Below, in pieces: positions 1 through 8,274 of a stretch of 64,000 nt of DNA (position 1 is the first letter of the stretch; every line of letters starts with the position of its first letter). A program made the position numbers and the translations under genes. The notes under the pieces were generated by a model. The model was not told where the DNA came from. It saw only the letters and a program-made list of their open reading frames with translations, and did no database searches. This stretch comes from Nitrospira sp. (GTDB lineage Bacteria > Nitrospirota > Nitrospiria > Nitrospirales > Nitrospiraceae): NCBI GenBank assembly GCA_022226955.1, contig CP092079.1, positions 2,280,984-2,344,983 on the forward strand, read 5' to 3'.

Positions 1-2
1 CC

Positions 3-77
3 GCCACCGCGGCCACCGTTCCCGCAGAGACTTTCAAAAACTGTCTGCGTGACAAAAACATTGTGCACACCTCCTAA
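3..77 (+). CDS. 3' end of an unidentified gene (partial)
   Basis: A frame open from the window edge ends at a TAA at 75-77. It encodes about 24 residues ending in CLRDKNIVHTS. A GC-rich hairpin follows six bases later, as expected after a gene. The fragment is too short to identify and could be chance. Confidence 0.25.
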   Translation, partial: ATAATVPAETFKNCLRDKNIVHTS

Positions 78-82
78 GTTGA

Positions 83-97
83 GGGCTCACCGAGCCC
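83..97. terminator. Short GC hairpin after the partial gene
   Basis: GGGCTC-ACC-GAGCCC forms a perfect 6 bp stem with a 3-base loop just after the TAA at 77. There is no T-run on either side, so it is at best a weak terminator. Confidence 0.3.
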
Positions 98-507
98 ACG
101 GACCGCCTTCCTCTCTACAACCGACCCCACCACCCCCCTTCTGATAAATTCCACCCGCAGGCAAAACGAACACAACACCTCGAATGGTTCACGCCAAACA
201 ATTACAAGGCCCATGCCAATACAACGACTGGACACTTCACAGTCACAATCAATTTATAAGCGTGAAAACAATGTGTTATGAAGCAACAACGGAATCGTGT
301 CGCAGTGGAAATCTGAGCAAGAAAAACAGGCGTCAGTTATTACTGACTATCATTGCGGCAGACATAAATAACATGGCGAAAAATAATAGCTTTACGGTGT
401 CAGCTGAAGATGACAGGGTGAGATTGATCTCAAAAGCTTCTCCAATTCATTGATTTCGGCTGATTGCGCAGGAAACTGTCAGTAAAAAATGACATCGCTA
501 CCTGAAT
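98..507. other. AT-rich intergenic region
   Basis: About 410 bases lie between the partial gene and the stop of the sigma-54 regulator. From about 170 to 490 the stretch is clearly richer in A and T than its surroundings. An open frame of 89 codons at 184-453 has codon use unlike the neighbours, no good ribosome binding site and no recognisable domain, so I do not call it a gene. I see no clear promoter or RNA. Confidence 0.4.
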
Positions 508-1914
508 TCACTCTTTCAAATATCGCCGCATGATTTCATGGAAATAGGACCTCGGCAACCCTGCTTCGACCGCCGCATGCGTGACATTACCTTGATGATG
601 ATCGAGCTTGGCCTTGATATACCGGCGGCTAAATTCCTCCAGCACTTTCTCTTTGGCTTTGGCATAGGGTAACGAGAGATAATCGTCCTGCGATCGATCA
701 ACGGAATCAACGACCTGAAGAAGGCCGACAACGTCCGTACGGCTGATCCGATCCCCTTTTGCCAGCATCACCGCCCGCTCGATCACATTACGCAATTCAC
801 GCACATTGCCGGGCCAGGAATACGCCACAAGTTCTGTCACCGCTGAAGGATGCAACCCGTCCACATACTTTCCAAACTCTTTGGTGTACCGCGCAATAAA
901 ATGCCTGGCAATAAGAGGAATATCCTCTGTTCGCTCGCGCAACGGTGGCACTTTGATCGCCATGACATTGAGCCTAAAAAACAGATCCTTTCGGAACTCG
1001 TTCCGTTTGACCTTTTCTGTCAGCTCCTGATTCGTCGCGGCAATGAACCGCACACTGACCTTCTTCGGCGACACACTGCCCACGGCGCGCACTTCCCCGA
1101 CCTCCAGCACCCGCAGCAACTTTGTCTGCAACGCCAGCGGCAGATCGCCGATCTCATCCAAAAACACCGTCCCCCCGCCGCCATGCTCGATGAGCCCCAA
1201 TTTATTCGTCACCGCACCGGTGAAGGCGCCTCGCACGTGGCCGAATAATTCACTATCGGCGGTCCCTTCGGTGAAACTGGTGCAATCCACGACCTGAAAA
1301 GGCCCGTTACGATCCTCACTGCGTTCATGGATCGCCCTGGCAATCATTTCCTTTCCCGTTCCAGTCTCCCCGATAATCAGCGTGGTCGATTGCACCCGGG
1401 CGGCGCCTTCAATCATCGCCGCTACGTTCCTAAAGGCCGGACTGATGCCGATCAAATCGGTAAATGGCAGCGCCTCTTCCTGCTGCGAGGGCTCGTAGCG
1501 GTACAGGATTTCCGATATGCGCATGGCGCGATGAATGCGCGCCACAAGGTCCAGCTTTTCAAACGGCTTCATCACGTAATCGAACGCACCGCACCGCATG
1601 GCTTCGACCGCTACGTCGACCGTATCGACCCAGCTCACCATAATGACCGGGATGCGCCGATCCATGGCCTGAACCCGCTGCAACAGCTCAATCCCGCTCA
1701 TCCCGGGAAGGCGCACATCGGAAATGACGAGATCCACTCGGCGCTCGCTGAGAATCTGCAGGCCGCCTTCCGCGCGCGCGGCGATGACCAATTCAACATC
1801 CTCGTCCTCCCGCCTGGGCAAATCCTCCTCGACGGTGCGAAGGAACATTTCCACATCCCCGCCGTTATCCTCGACCAGCAAAATAGTAAAGACCTTGTCG
1901 GTGATACCGTACAT
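508..1914 (-). CDS. Sigma-54-dependent response regulator (NtrC/AtoC type)
   Basis: This is a 468-residue transcriptional activator that would open sigma-54 promoters when phosphorylated. The receiver domain (about 8-125) has acidic residues in LLVEDN, phospho-acceptor Asp66 (VISDVRLPG), Ser94 and Lys116 (VMKPF). The AAA+ domain has Walker A GETGTGKE at 182-189, the sigma-54 contact loop GAFTGA at 229-234 and Walker B FLDEIGD at 251-257. A Fis-type helix-turn-helix (GNVTHAAVEAGLPRSYFHEI) ends the protein. The ATG at 1914 is chosen because AGGAG lies 8 bases upstream; a longer frame upstream lacks both a site and homologous-looking sequence. It lies 46 bases after the kinase at 1961-4042 and forms a two-component pair with it. 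Targets are unknown. Confidence 0.93.
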   Translation of the reverse strand: MYGITDKVFTILLVEDNGGDVEMFLRTVEEDLPRREDEDVELVIAARAEGGLQILSERRVDLVISDVRLPGMSGIELLQRVQAMDRRIPVIMVSWVDTVDVAVEAMRCGAFDYVMKPFEKLDLVARIHRAMRISEILYRYEPSQQEEALPFTDLIGISPAFRNVAAMIEGAARVQSTTLIIGETGTGKEMIARAIHERSEDRNGPFQVVDCTSFTEGTADSELFGHVRGAFTGAVTNKLGLIEHGGGGTVFLDEIGDLPLALQTKLLRVLEVGEVRAVGSVSPKKVSVRFIAATNQELTEKVKRNEFRKDLFFRLNVMAIKVPPLRERTEDIPLIARHFIARYTKEFGKYVDGLHPSAVTELVAYSWPGNVRELRNVIERAVMLAKGDRISRTDVVGLLQVVDSVDRSQDDYLSLPYAKAKEKVLEEFSRRYIKAKLDHHQGNVTHAAVEAGLPRSYFHEIMRRYLKE

Positions 1915-1960
1915 CGCATTCACTCCTGGTTCAGTAATACATGCGCCCCTTGACGCCGGA

Positions 1961-4042
1961 TCACAATGCCGGAACGGGCGGGCTCTGAGAGTCGGGGATC
2001 CGCCGGGCCGTGGACAACACAGGAAGACGGATGAAGAACGTGCTCCCGGCGCCAGGAGCCGACTCCACACGGACCGTTCCCTCGTACTGCTCAACGACGG
2101 TTTTTACAATCGACAGGCCAATTCCCGACCCGGGAATGCCTTCGGCCGCCAGCCGCTGGAAGGGAAGGAAAATACGATCGAACATCGCGGCATCGATGCC
2201 CACTCCATTATCGCGCACGTAGAGCAGCACGCCGCGCTCATTTTCGGCTGTGCCGATTTCCACGTGCGGAGCCGGCTGATCGCCCATGTACTTGATGGCA
2301 TTTTCGATCAGGTTATCGAACACCTGCTTGACATGAATACGCCGGCACTCCAAGCGAGGCAGGTTCGGCGCGATGGTCACCCTGACCTGCTTTTTCACGC
2401 ACTCATCCTCCAGCACGGCAAGAACTTCGCGAATCACCGAATCGACGTCAACGCTTTCCATCGAAGACGGCTCGTGCTTAATCCGCGCAAGATCCAGCGT
2501 TCGCTCGGCGAGCGAGGCCAGATCTTTTCCTTCGTTCTTAATCCACGCGAGATATTGCAGCCCTTTGCTTTCAAGATGGTGTCCATAATCGCGTTCGATC
2601 CAGGACGCGAACTCGGCCACTCGCCCAGCCGGCGCTTTTACCTCATGGATCAATTCGGCGACCTTCCGTTCGACCGCCTCAAGTTTCGCGCGCAACGTGT
2701 TCGACTCGGACTCGACCGCCTCGAACAACCGCGCATTTTCCATCGTCACCGCCGCATAGGATGCGAATTGCTGGGCCAAGTGGATATCCCACTCCGTAAA
2801 CGTCCGCACCCGTGTCAGACTCAACAAGACCAGCACCCCGCAGCATTCATGCGGACCCACCAACGGAACCGCCATATAGCTCTTGGCTCCGAATTGATCG
2901 CGAAATCGAACGGCCCTGTCCGCGTATTCGGACAAATTTGTGACGACGACCGGCCGCTTGGTTTCAAACGCCTGGTTGGAAAACGGCGTCTCTTCGAAAA
3001 GCATGATCTGCTCCCGGATCCGGTCAAATGCGGTGCCGGATGCCGCCTCCACCAGCCAGCATTCCATCGTCGGATGGGGAACCATCACAAGCGCGAGATC
3101 GGCATCCAGAGACTCCGACGCCCGATCGACGATCCGGCGCAACACGCCCTCAAGCCCTCCCGGTTCCAGCATGCCGATTTCTTCTCCCGTCGCATGCAAG
3201 GCCTTTATTTCCTCAATGCGACTCTGAATGGTCTCCGCCATACGCTCAAATGTCCGCGCGAGCTGCCCCAATTCATCCTGTGTATCCACTTTGATGGTTG
3301 TGTGAAGCTCGCCAGCCGCCATGCGCTCAGCTCCCTCCGTCAATTGTTTGAGCGGTGCGCGCATCACCTTATGCAGAAACATCAGCGCCACCGCCGTCAA
3401 TCCGAAGGATGCCGCGAGAAACCCGACCTGCAACCGGTAGAGCCAATTCAGGCGAGCGGCTGACTCTTGCTCGACGGACTGCACGATGCCGTCCATGTCG
3501 GTGATGAAATCGTCGGTCAGCGTCAGGTACTCCTGCTGTTGCCGGACTAAATCTTCACCCCGCGCGGCTAACGCCCGTTCCAACACAGGCCGCAACTGAA
3601 TCGACCAACGATCCTGCACATGCTGCATCTGGCTTGAAAGCTTTGGATTGATATCCGCAACAGCCCCATGTTCAAGGGTCCCAAAGCGGAGCCCTGCCAA
3701 GACCCGCTCCAACTGCACGACTTCGGCTCGGATCAACTCCGCTTCTTTTCCTGATCCGGTACCCGGCAATCGCTGAATCAGAGAGGCCAGCCTGTACAGC
3801 CCCATTCGTTCCGCTCCCGCCTGTTCAATCGCTTTGCCCATCCCCATCAGTTGCTGTGTCAAGCTGGATGTGGTCAAGAGTATCAGGCCGAACGCCAGCG
3901 ACAGTCCGCCAAACACCAAGCCAACTTTTACAAGGATCGATATTGACCGGCCGCGCCACGAGCGCTGAAGCACGTTTGTAGGGGCTATGCTTGATGGCTC
4001 AGGTCCGTATTGACCGGGCTGGGACGTCGGCGGGCGGCTCAC
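1961..4042 (-). CDS. Membrane sensor histidine kinase (HAMP-GAF-HisKA-HATPase)
   Basis: A 693-residue sensor kinase, probable partner of the downstream sigma-54 regulator. Transmembrane helices at about 34-58 and 205-224 enclose a helical extracytoplasmic domain of about 145 residues. HAMP follows at about 225-280, a GAF domain at about 300-440 and a coiled segment leading to the H-box with His466 (LIHEVKAPAG). The ATPase domain has N-box DNLIENAIKYM, DNGVGID and GSGIGLSIV. The GTG at 4042 is preferred because GGGGAGG lies 7 bases upstream; a TTG 33 bases further out is possible. The ligand is unknown; the four-helix type sensory region only suggests a small-molecule or stress input. Confidence 0.9.
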   Translation of the reverse strand: MSRPPTSQPGQYGPEPSSIAPTNVLQRSWRGRSISILVKVGLVFGGLSLAFGLILLTTSSLTQQLMGMGKAIEQAGAERMGLYRLASLIQRLPGTGSGKEAELIRAEVVQLERVLAGLRFGTLEHGAVADINPKLSSQMQHVQDRWSIQLRPVLERALAARGEDLVRQQQEYLTLTDDFITDMDGIVQSVEQESAARLNWLYRLQVGFLAASFGLTAVALMFLHKVMRAPLKQLTEGAERMAAGELHTTIKVDTQDELGQLARTFERMAETIQSRIEEIKALHATGEEIGMLEPGGLEGVLRRIVDRASESLDADLALVMVPHPTMECWLVEAASGTAFDRIREQIMLFEETPFSNQAFETKRPVVVTNLSEYADRAVRFRDQFGAKSYMAVPLVGPHECCGVLVLLSLTRVRTFTEWDIHLAQQFASYAAVTMENARLFEAVESESNTLRAKLEAVERKVAELIHEVKAPAGRVAEFASWIERDYGHHLESKGLQYLAWIKNEGKDLASLAERTLDLARIKHEPSSMESVDVDSVIREVLAVLEDECVKKQVRVTIAPNLPRLECRRIHVKQVFDNLIENAIKYMGDQPAPHVEIGTAENERGVLLYVRDNGVGIDAAMFDRIFLPFQRLAAEGIPGSGIGLSIVKTVVEQYEGTVRVESAPGAGSTFFIRLPVLSTARRIPDSQSPPVPAL

Positions 4043-4467
4043 GCACAAACCTCCCCAACCGGTTGGAGAGGACAACCATTCGACAAATGTTCTTCCACTG
4101 AAGCGTGACAGCTTACAACCCTATACCGCCATCCACTCCACATCCGTTACCTCGCGTGTGTTGCGACAATCCTTCACACCCATCTCAGCCTGAGGCAACG
4201 GCCCCTGCAATCAGCTCAGAGAGCAAGAGATACGTCGCTGGCGTCAATTCTACAAAAATATTCGCCAAATAAAACAGACCCCCTACTTCAGAGTCAAGAC
4301 AACAGAGGCCAAAAACACCTCCATAGACATGCGACGAGCCCGGCGATCGCAAACCGAACGAAGCTCGAAAAACAGCCTGCATGCCGTCTTGCCTGGCTAT
4401 CTACTAGTTGGTGGGAAGGGATATTGACGCCGCGAGCTGGGTACTTGAAAGCGCTAGAGAGATGATG
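4043..4467. other. Intergenic region, no gene seen
   Basis: About 425 bases between the kinase start and the 3' end of tRNA-Lys. It should contain the promoter of the kinase/regulator operon. Open frames here are short and lack ribosome binding sites. I see no convincing RNA gene and no T-rich terminator directly after the tRNA. Confidence 0.35.
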
Positions 4468-4543
4468 TGGTGAGTCGGCTGGGACTCGAACCCAGGGCCC
4501 TCGCCTTAAAAGGGCGATGCTCTACCGACTGAGCTACCGACTC
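4468..4543 (-). tRNA. tRNA-Lys (anticodon TTT)
   Basis: The minus strand folds as a full cloverleaf: acceptor GAGTCGG/CCGACTC, D-arm GCTC/GAGC, anticodon stem TCGCC/GGCGA with loop CTTTTAA (anticodon TTT), T-arm CTGGG/CCCAG with TTCGAGT, discriminator A and an encoded CCA at 4468-4470. The 5' half, from the anticodon stem to the first base, lies in a 44 bp repeat whose other copy is at 18279-18322. The functional gene is therefore a hybrid: its 3' half is the original chromosome and its 5' half comes with the integrated element. The stop codon of the integrase overlaps its first two bases. Confidence 0.96.
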
Positions 4544-4546
4544 ACG
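4503..4546 (+). repeat. attL: left 44 bp direct repeat (inside tRNA-Lys)
   Basis: Begins GCCTTAAAAGGGCGATGCTC and is identical to 18279-18322 over 44 bases, diverging at both ends. It covers the tRNA from its first base into the 3' side of the anticodon stem, plus three bases upstream of the tRNA. Confidence 0.95.
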
Positions 4547-5675
4547 CCTGTTGTTCTGCGGATTTATGTGATTCTGCTGATGGCTCGGAAACCCTTGTGC
4601 CAGTGCTTGTGCCATCCAGGGAGGATTGCCAGTATTGGCTGAGCTGTGTCGTCGCCATCCGGAGCCTTCTATCATACTCCGGTGTGTCGTGGCTATAGAG
4701 GCTTACGAGGCCGGGGAGCTTGTGGCCCAGCAGGATCTCTCGCATCTCAAAATCCACCCCGAGGCCCTTGAGGGCTGTGGCGAACGTATGGCGCAGGTCA
4801 TGAAACGTGAGGCCATCGATCTGACATCGTCCACAGAGCTTTTGGAATTCATGGCTCAGGCTGGTGGGGCGGCTCCAGTTATCAAAGATGCGTTTGCGCT
4901 GCAAATACACCACGCCAACGGTCAACGCGTCAGCCGCCATCATATTGATTGGGATCTTGGGAGGGTTGCCCTTGGTGCGGGTCGTCGGGGCCGGCAGATG
5001 CAGCCACGGGCCGTCTGGAGCCGAGCGGATCCAGCCTTGCTCAATCGCAACGAGTTTACCCTGACGGAGTCCGATATTGATCGCCAGCACGATAGCCCTC
5101 CGCAAAGGTGGGCTGGCCTTCCCGAGGAGGCTCCTGAGTTCGTCGCGGGTAGCGACTCGCTCACGCTTAATCCCTTGGGGCACCGGCATGGCCCTGAGCC
5201 GGTTTCGCTCTACGTGCTCGTGCTCCACCGCTAGGTTGATAATGGCCGACAGGACCGCGCATTCGCGCTCGATCGTTCCATCCGCAACGGTTCTGGCGCC
5301 GGCGAGATCAACCAGACGCTGTCGGTGGTCAATATAGTCTTCGCCGTGGCTCAGGCGGATCTCCCGCAGAGACAGGCGACCGAAAAATGGAACCAGGTGT
5401 TGCTCTATGAGTTTCTGGTTTCGCGCGATCCCTGTTCGGCCCTTGATCCGCATACGCTTCAGATAGGTTGGAATAAATGCCGCAAATGTCAGGCCGTCGA
5501 CAGCCGACGCTTGGTGAACTTGATCGTGGATCTGTTGGATGACCGTCAGGGCTTCTCGACGTTCCTGGTCTGGCGTCAAGTTATACCCCAAGGTCGGTCG
5601 GTAGCGTATCCCCTGATAGTGATAGTCGAGGCGTGATCGCAGGCCCATCAGACATGGCTTGTGGTCGATCTTCAT
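4542..5675 (-). CDS. Tyrosine recombinase / integrase
   Basis: A 377-residue phage-type integrase that would recombine the tRNA-Lys attachment site. An N-terminal arm-binding and SAM-like core-binding region (to about 165) precedes the catalytic domain with Arg204 (GLRQGK), His292 and Arg295 (FHDLRHTFAT), His318 (LLGHK) and nucleophile Tyr327 (VSLYSHD); Lys235 or Lys240 is the likely beta-hairpin lysine. All catalytic residues are present. Box I has GLRQGK where most family members have a Glu. The ATG at 5675 overlaps the upstream stop (ATGA) and has GAGGAA upstream. It is the last gene of the leftward train and its stop lies within attL, so its transcript reads straight into tRNA-Lys. Confidence 0.95.
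   Translation of the reverse strand: MKIDHKPCLMGLRSRLDYHYQGIRYRPTLGYNLTPDQERREALTVIQQIHDQVHQASAVDGLTFAAFIPTYLKRMRIKGRTGIARNQKLIEQHLVPFFGRLSLREIRLSHGEDYIDHRQRLVDLAGARTVADGTIERECAVLSAIINLAVEHEHVERNRLRAMPVPQGIKRERVATRDELRSLLGKASPPLRRAIVLAINIGLRQGKLVAIEQGWIRSAPDGPWLHLPAPTTRTKGNPPKIPINMMAADALTVGVVYLQRKRIFDNWSRPTSLSHEFQKLCGRCQIDGLTFHDLRHTFATALKGLGVDFEMREILLGHKLPGLVSLYSHDTPEYDRRLRMATTQLSQYWQSSLDGTSTGTRVSEPSAESHKSAEQQA
4594..4614 (+). repeat. Tandem CTTGTGCCA, possible integrase arm sites (left)
   Basis: CTTGTGCCA occurs at 4594-4602 and 4606-4614, 12 bases apart, 48-68 bases inside the left repeat. A third copy is at 18174-18182, about 97 bases inside the right repeat. Repeats near both ends fit arm-type sites of phage integrases. 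The left pair also codes for the Gly-Thr-rich tail of the integrase, so coding constraint is an alternative. Confidence 0.3.
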
Positions 5676-6304
5676 CGCGCTTCCTCTGGCTCCGCGAGGG
5701 CCTGGGTGATTGCAGCCTTGACGTCTTGGCACTCCCGCCCACGCTTCCCATAATCCACATCTGTCGAGGTCCACCCCTGGATGTACTCCTGCGCGATCTC
5801 CAGCGCCTCCCGAAGCCGCGTGACGTCGGCCTCAACGTCGCGCATAGGATGCTTCGAGCAAACCTTGATATGTGCAGAAAGATCTTCATTGTGCTCGTCC
5901 ATCGGCGATTGCTCACCACAGAAGGCGCAGTACGTGAACGTACTGTCAGGGGTTTTCAGCGCTTTCAGTTCCGCCACCTGCCGCTCCAGCTCATCCCCTT
6001 TCGCCAACAGGTCATCGCGCTCGACGGTCACAGACGCGAGGTCCTGTTTCGTCCGCTCCAATACCGCGCACACCTGCTCATAGGCGGAGGCCGTGGGATA
6101 GGGTTGCCGGTCATGGGCGATGGCAAGATCGCGTTCCTCCTCCAATTCCTCCACCCGCGTCAGCAGATCGGTGTAGGCGTCGAGGAGCCGCACGACTTGG
6201 CAGCGTGGGTGGACCTCCCAACAGGCCTCGTAATGCGTGCTGCCGGGATTCGTCGCCCAGGCCTGCCGTAATGCGTGGATCTGCTCGCGCGTTAGGATGG
6301 TCAT
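5672..6304 (-). CDS. Coiled-coil C2HC zinc-finger protein, unknown function
   Basis: A 210-residue protein I do not recognise. Residues about 45-118 are strongly charged and heptad-like (coiled coil). A probable zinc finger follows: Cys126-X2-Cys129-X15-His145-X3-Cys149. A second helical segment covers 155-175. The ATG at 6304 has GGAGG five bases upstream and is preferred over one four codons earlier. Its stop overlaps the integrase start, so the two are translationally coupled. A role as DNA-binding or accessory factor is possible but unsupported. Confidence 0.75.
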   Translation of the reverse strand: MTILTREQIHALRQAWATNPGSTHYEACWEVHPRCQVVRLLDAYTDLLTRVEELEEERDLAIAHDRQPYPTASAYEQVCAVLERTKQDLASVTVERDDLLAKGDELERQVAELKALKTPDSTFTYCAFCGEQSPMDEHNEDLSAHIKVCSKHPMRDVEADVTRLREALEIAQEYIQGWTSTDVDYGKRGRECQDVKAAITQALAEPEEAR

Positions 6305-6387
6305 GACTTCCTCCATTTCTCAATCACCGTCTGGGCACGCTATAGTGCTCCGGCCCACATGCCAACGATAAGAATCCATTCCACGTC

Positions 6388-6645
6388 TCACCGTCCTTTC
6401 TTCTCCCGCCCCTTCAGCAGCGCGGCGAGGATGTCAGCGCACGCCTCGCGATATCCGTTGCAGTAGGCCGCATTCTCGTACCTCACGACCTCATCGTTCA
6501 GTAAGGCCCGCTCCACGATCCGCACGGCGCGGCGATGCTCGGCACGCACTTCCTTTGCGACAAGCTCATCAAGTGCATCTGTACCTGCCATCCATTTCTC
6601 TGTGAACCTCTCCCCAATCTTCTGCGCCCAGTCCGGTTGAGTCAT
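6388..6645 (-). CDS. Small hypothetical protein
   Basis: An 85-residue, charged, helix-rich protein (begins MTQPDWAQKIGERF) with no domain I recognise. The C-terminal part has YENAAYCNGYREACADIL followed by a basic tail. AAGGTG precedes the ATG at 6645. It lies 16 bases after the next gene upstream and belongs to the element's leftward train. Confidence 0.6.
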   Translation of the reverse strand: MTQPDWAQKIGERFTEKWMAGTDALDELVAKEVRAEHRRAVRIVERALLNDEVVRYENAAYCNGYREACADILAALLKGREKKGR

Positions 6646-6661
6646 GGCTGCACCTTGTGGG

Positions 6662-7036
6662 TTAATAATCTGGGAACGCCGTCTCCGCATTATTCGCGGT
6701 AATGAATACCTCGAAGCTCAGCGCGTCACTCGTCCGCACGTCCTCCCCCTCTTGAGGCTTACGGGTGTAGACCACACGATTCCTCACATCCACCACGACA
6801 TCATCATGCTCGAAATCATCTCGCTCGGTCGAAATCCCAAACCCCGCGGCATCATCCACGCGCCCCTTCACGAGTTCGCAAAACACCATCCGACTCAAAT
6901 AGGGGCTGTTATCCCATCGTTGACGACGGGCCAGCGCCGACCGCACCACCGTCAGCAGCTCCTCGCCACGCCATTGGGTGTAGAAAAATATTTCTTGATT
7001 GCCGTCCTTCATCACAATGTTTCCACGGTCCCCCAT
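6662..7036 (-). CDS. Conserved hypothetical phage/plasmid-type protein
   Basis: A 124-residue protein beginning MGDRGNIVMKDGNQEIFFYT, with the later motif FCELVKG and a GISTERDDFEHDDVVVDV stretch. This layout recalls a family of uncharacterised proteins seen in actinobacterial and phage genomes (from memory, not searched). AGGAGGGG precedes the ATG at 7036, which rules out an upstream extension. Function unknown. Confidence 0.7.
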   Translation of the reverse strand: MGDRGNIVMKDGNQEIFFYTQWRGEELLTVVRSALARRQRWDNSPYLSRMVFCELVKGRVDDAAGFGISTERDDFEHDDVVVDVRNRVVYTRKPQEGEDVRTSDALSFEVFITANNAETAFPDY

Positions 7037-7053
7037 GATCGCCCCTCCTATCG

Positions 7054-7173
7054 TTAAAACTGCCCCGCTCCATTCTCTCGCAACAACGCCCCCGGCAACA
7101 CACACCAGGCAAGGGTAATCGCGTTCACCGTGCCAGCTGAGATCTTCATGAACTGCCGACAGGAAATACTCAT
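7054..7173 (-). CDS. Small hydrophobic protein coupled to the DUF5131 gene
   Basis: A 39-codon frame whose ATG (7173) overlaps the stop of the DUF5131 gene as ATGA and which ends at TAA 7054-7056. The product begins MSISCRQFMKISAGTV and has one short hydrophobic stretch (NAITLAWCVLPGALL). Stop/start overlap is a common coupling signal in this train, but I cannot identify the protein and it could be fortuitous. Confidence 0.4.
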   Translation of the reverse strand: MSISCRQFMKISAGTVNAITLAWCVLPGALLRENGAGQF

Positions 7174-8216
7174 CGCGGAAATTCCCGAATCCGCAAATCG
7201 GCCGGCCACTCGGTCATATCCTTGCCTTTTCGGTTTCGGCAATGGATCTGCCCGGTATCATCCATCGGCGCGACAGCGGCATTGAATGCGCCCCATTCTC
7301 GCGCTGTCACTGAGCCCTCAACCGCATACGGCTTCGCCCCGAGCTGTTTGACGAAACAGGGCACCCCTGCCTCATCGCATTGCTGCACAACCGACCTGAT
7401 CCAGGCCACGTCACAGGGCCTGGCACGCGGGCCGCTTTCTCCGCCGCACACGACCCAATTGAGCCCGCCGGTCGCATTGGTTTCGGTATTATTCTCCGTG
7501 CTGCATTTGCCGCAGCTCTCTCGCAACAACTCTCTCCCGCAGCCCACGCAGTGATAGAGCGGGCGCGGGAAAAACTTCGTCACGTTCACCGCGCCCAACA
7601 ACGGTTCGAGGCTCACCCACCGCACGGCGGCGGGAGTCTGCAACAGAATCGGAATGCGCTCGTCCGCCGTCACCTGATCCTCCACCGACACGCCCAGGTG
7701 GACGTTGGGAAGGGGGCCATGCACCGCCAGCCCCATGCTTATCGCGTCACGGTTCTCCTCAGGGTGCTGCTCTGAATAGATGCGTTGCGCGTGCCCTTCC
7801 ACGAGTGACCAGAAAAAATAGTCCTTGTCGTCCAACAATTGCCGCATCCGCTCCGGTCGCTTTGTGAGAATCTGAAACGTGTACTGCGGCGACAGCGCCA
7901 TAACTGCGAACACTTCATGAATAAAATCCTGCGGCACATCCTCATGAAACAAATCGCTCATCGAATTCACGAAGATCCGTCTTGGTTGCCGCCGGCGCAA
8001 CGGTGCATCCAAGATCTCCGGCACCAGCGTGATCCTCCCGGTCCACCGTGGTCCCTGCGCCCCAATCTCCGTCAGGCCTGCGTAGGGTTGGCCGGGGCCG
8101 CTAAACCGATGCGCCTGCTTCATCGCATAGCAGTGTTCGCAGCCAGCGGAGACCATCGCGCAACCACGAACCGGATTCCAGGTAACGTCGGTCCATTCAA
8201 TGTTCGTGCGCGTCAT
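7170..8216 (-). CDS. DUF5131 (phage Gp37/Gp68) family protein
   Basis: A 348-residue member of the Gp37/Gp68 family, known from phages and mobile elements, with no settled function. It opens with MTRTNIEWTDVTWNPVRGC and has a Cys19-X6-Cys26-X2-Cys29-Tyr motif resembling metal or Fe-S cluster ligands. The family blocks FVNSMSDLFHEDVP, FQILTKRPERM and VVCGGESGPRARPC are all present. An insertion at about 215-235 carries two CxxC pairs (HCVGCG, SCGKCS), a likely zinc ribbon that not all relatives have. The ATG at 8216 has only a weak upstream GAGG. It is followed by a coupled 39-codon frame. Confidence 0.88.
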   Translation of the reverse strand: MTRTNIEWTDVTWNPVRGCAMVSAGCEHCYAMKQAHRFSGPGQPYAGLTEIGAQGPRWTGRITLVPEILDAPLRRRQPRRIFVNSMSDLFHEDVPQDFIHEVFAVMALSPQYTFQILTKRPERMRQLLDDKDYFFWSLVEGHAQRIYSEQHPEENRDAISMGLAVHGPLPNVHLGVSVEDQVTADERIPILLQTPAAVRWVSLEPLLGAVNVTKFFPRPLYHCVGCGRELLRESCGKCSTENNTETNATGGLNWVVCGGESGPRARPCDVAWIRSVVQQCDEAGVPCFVKQLGAKPYAVEGSVTAREWGAFNAAVAPMDDTGQIHCRNRKGKDMTEWPADLRIREFPR

Positions 8217-8274
8217 GAGATCAACCCCGCCTCAGCCTTTAACGTCCGAGGATTCTCGCATCGTTGTATTTTCA

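Noticed and set aside
184-453. 89-codon rightward open frame at the left edge
   Set aside because: AT-rich, no ribosome binding site, no domain, codon use unlike all real genes around it.
1724-3463. 579-codon rightward frame opposite the histidine kinase
   Set aside because: It lies fully antisense to a kinase with complete domains; Arg/Pro/Ser-rich composition is typical of GC-rich shadow frames.
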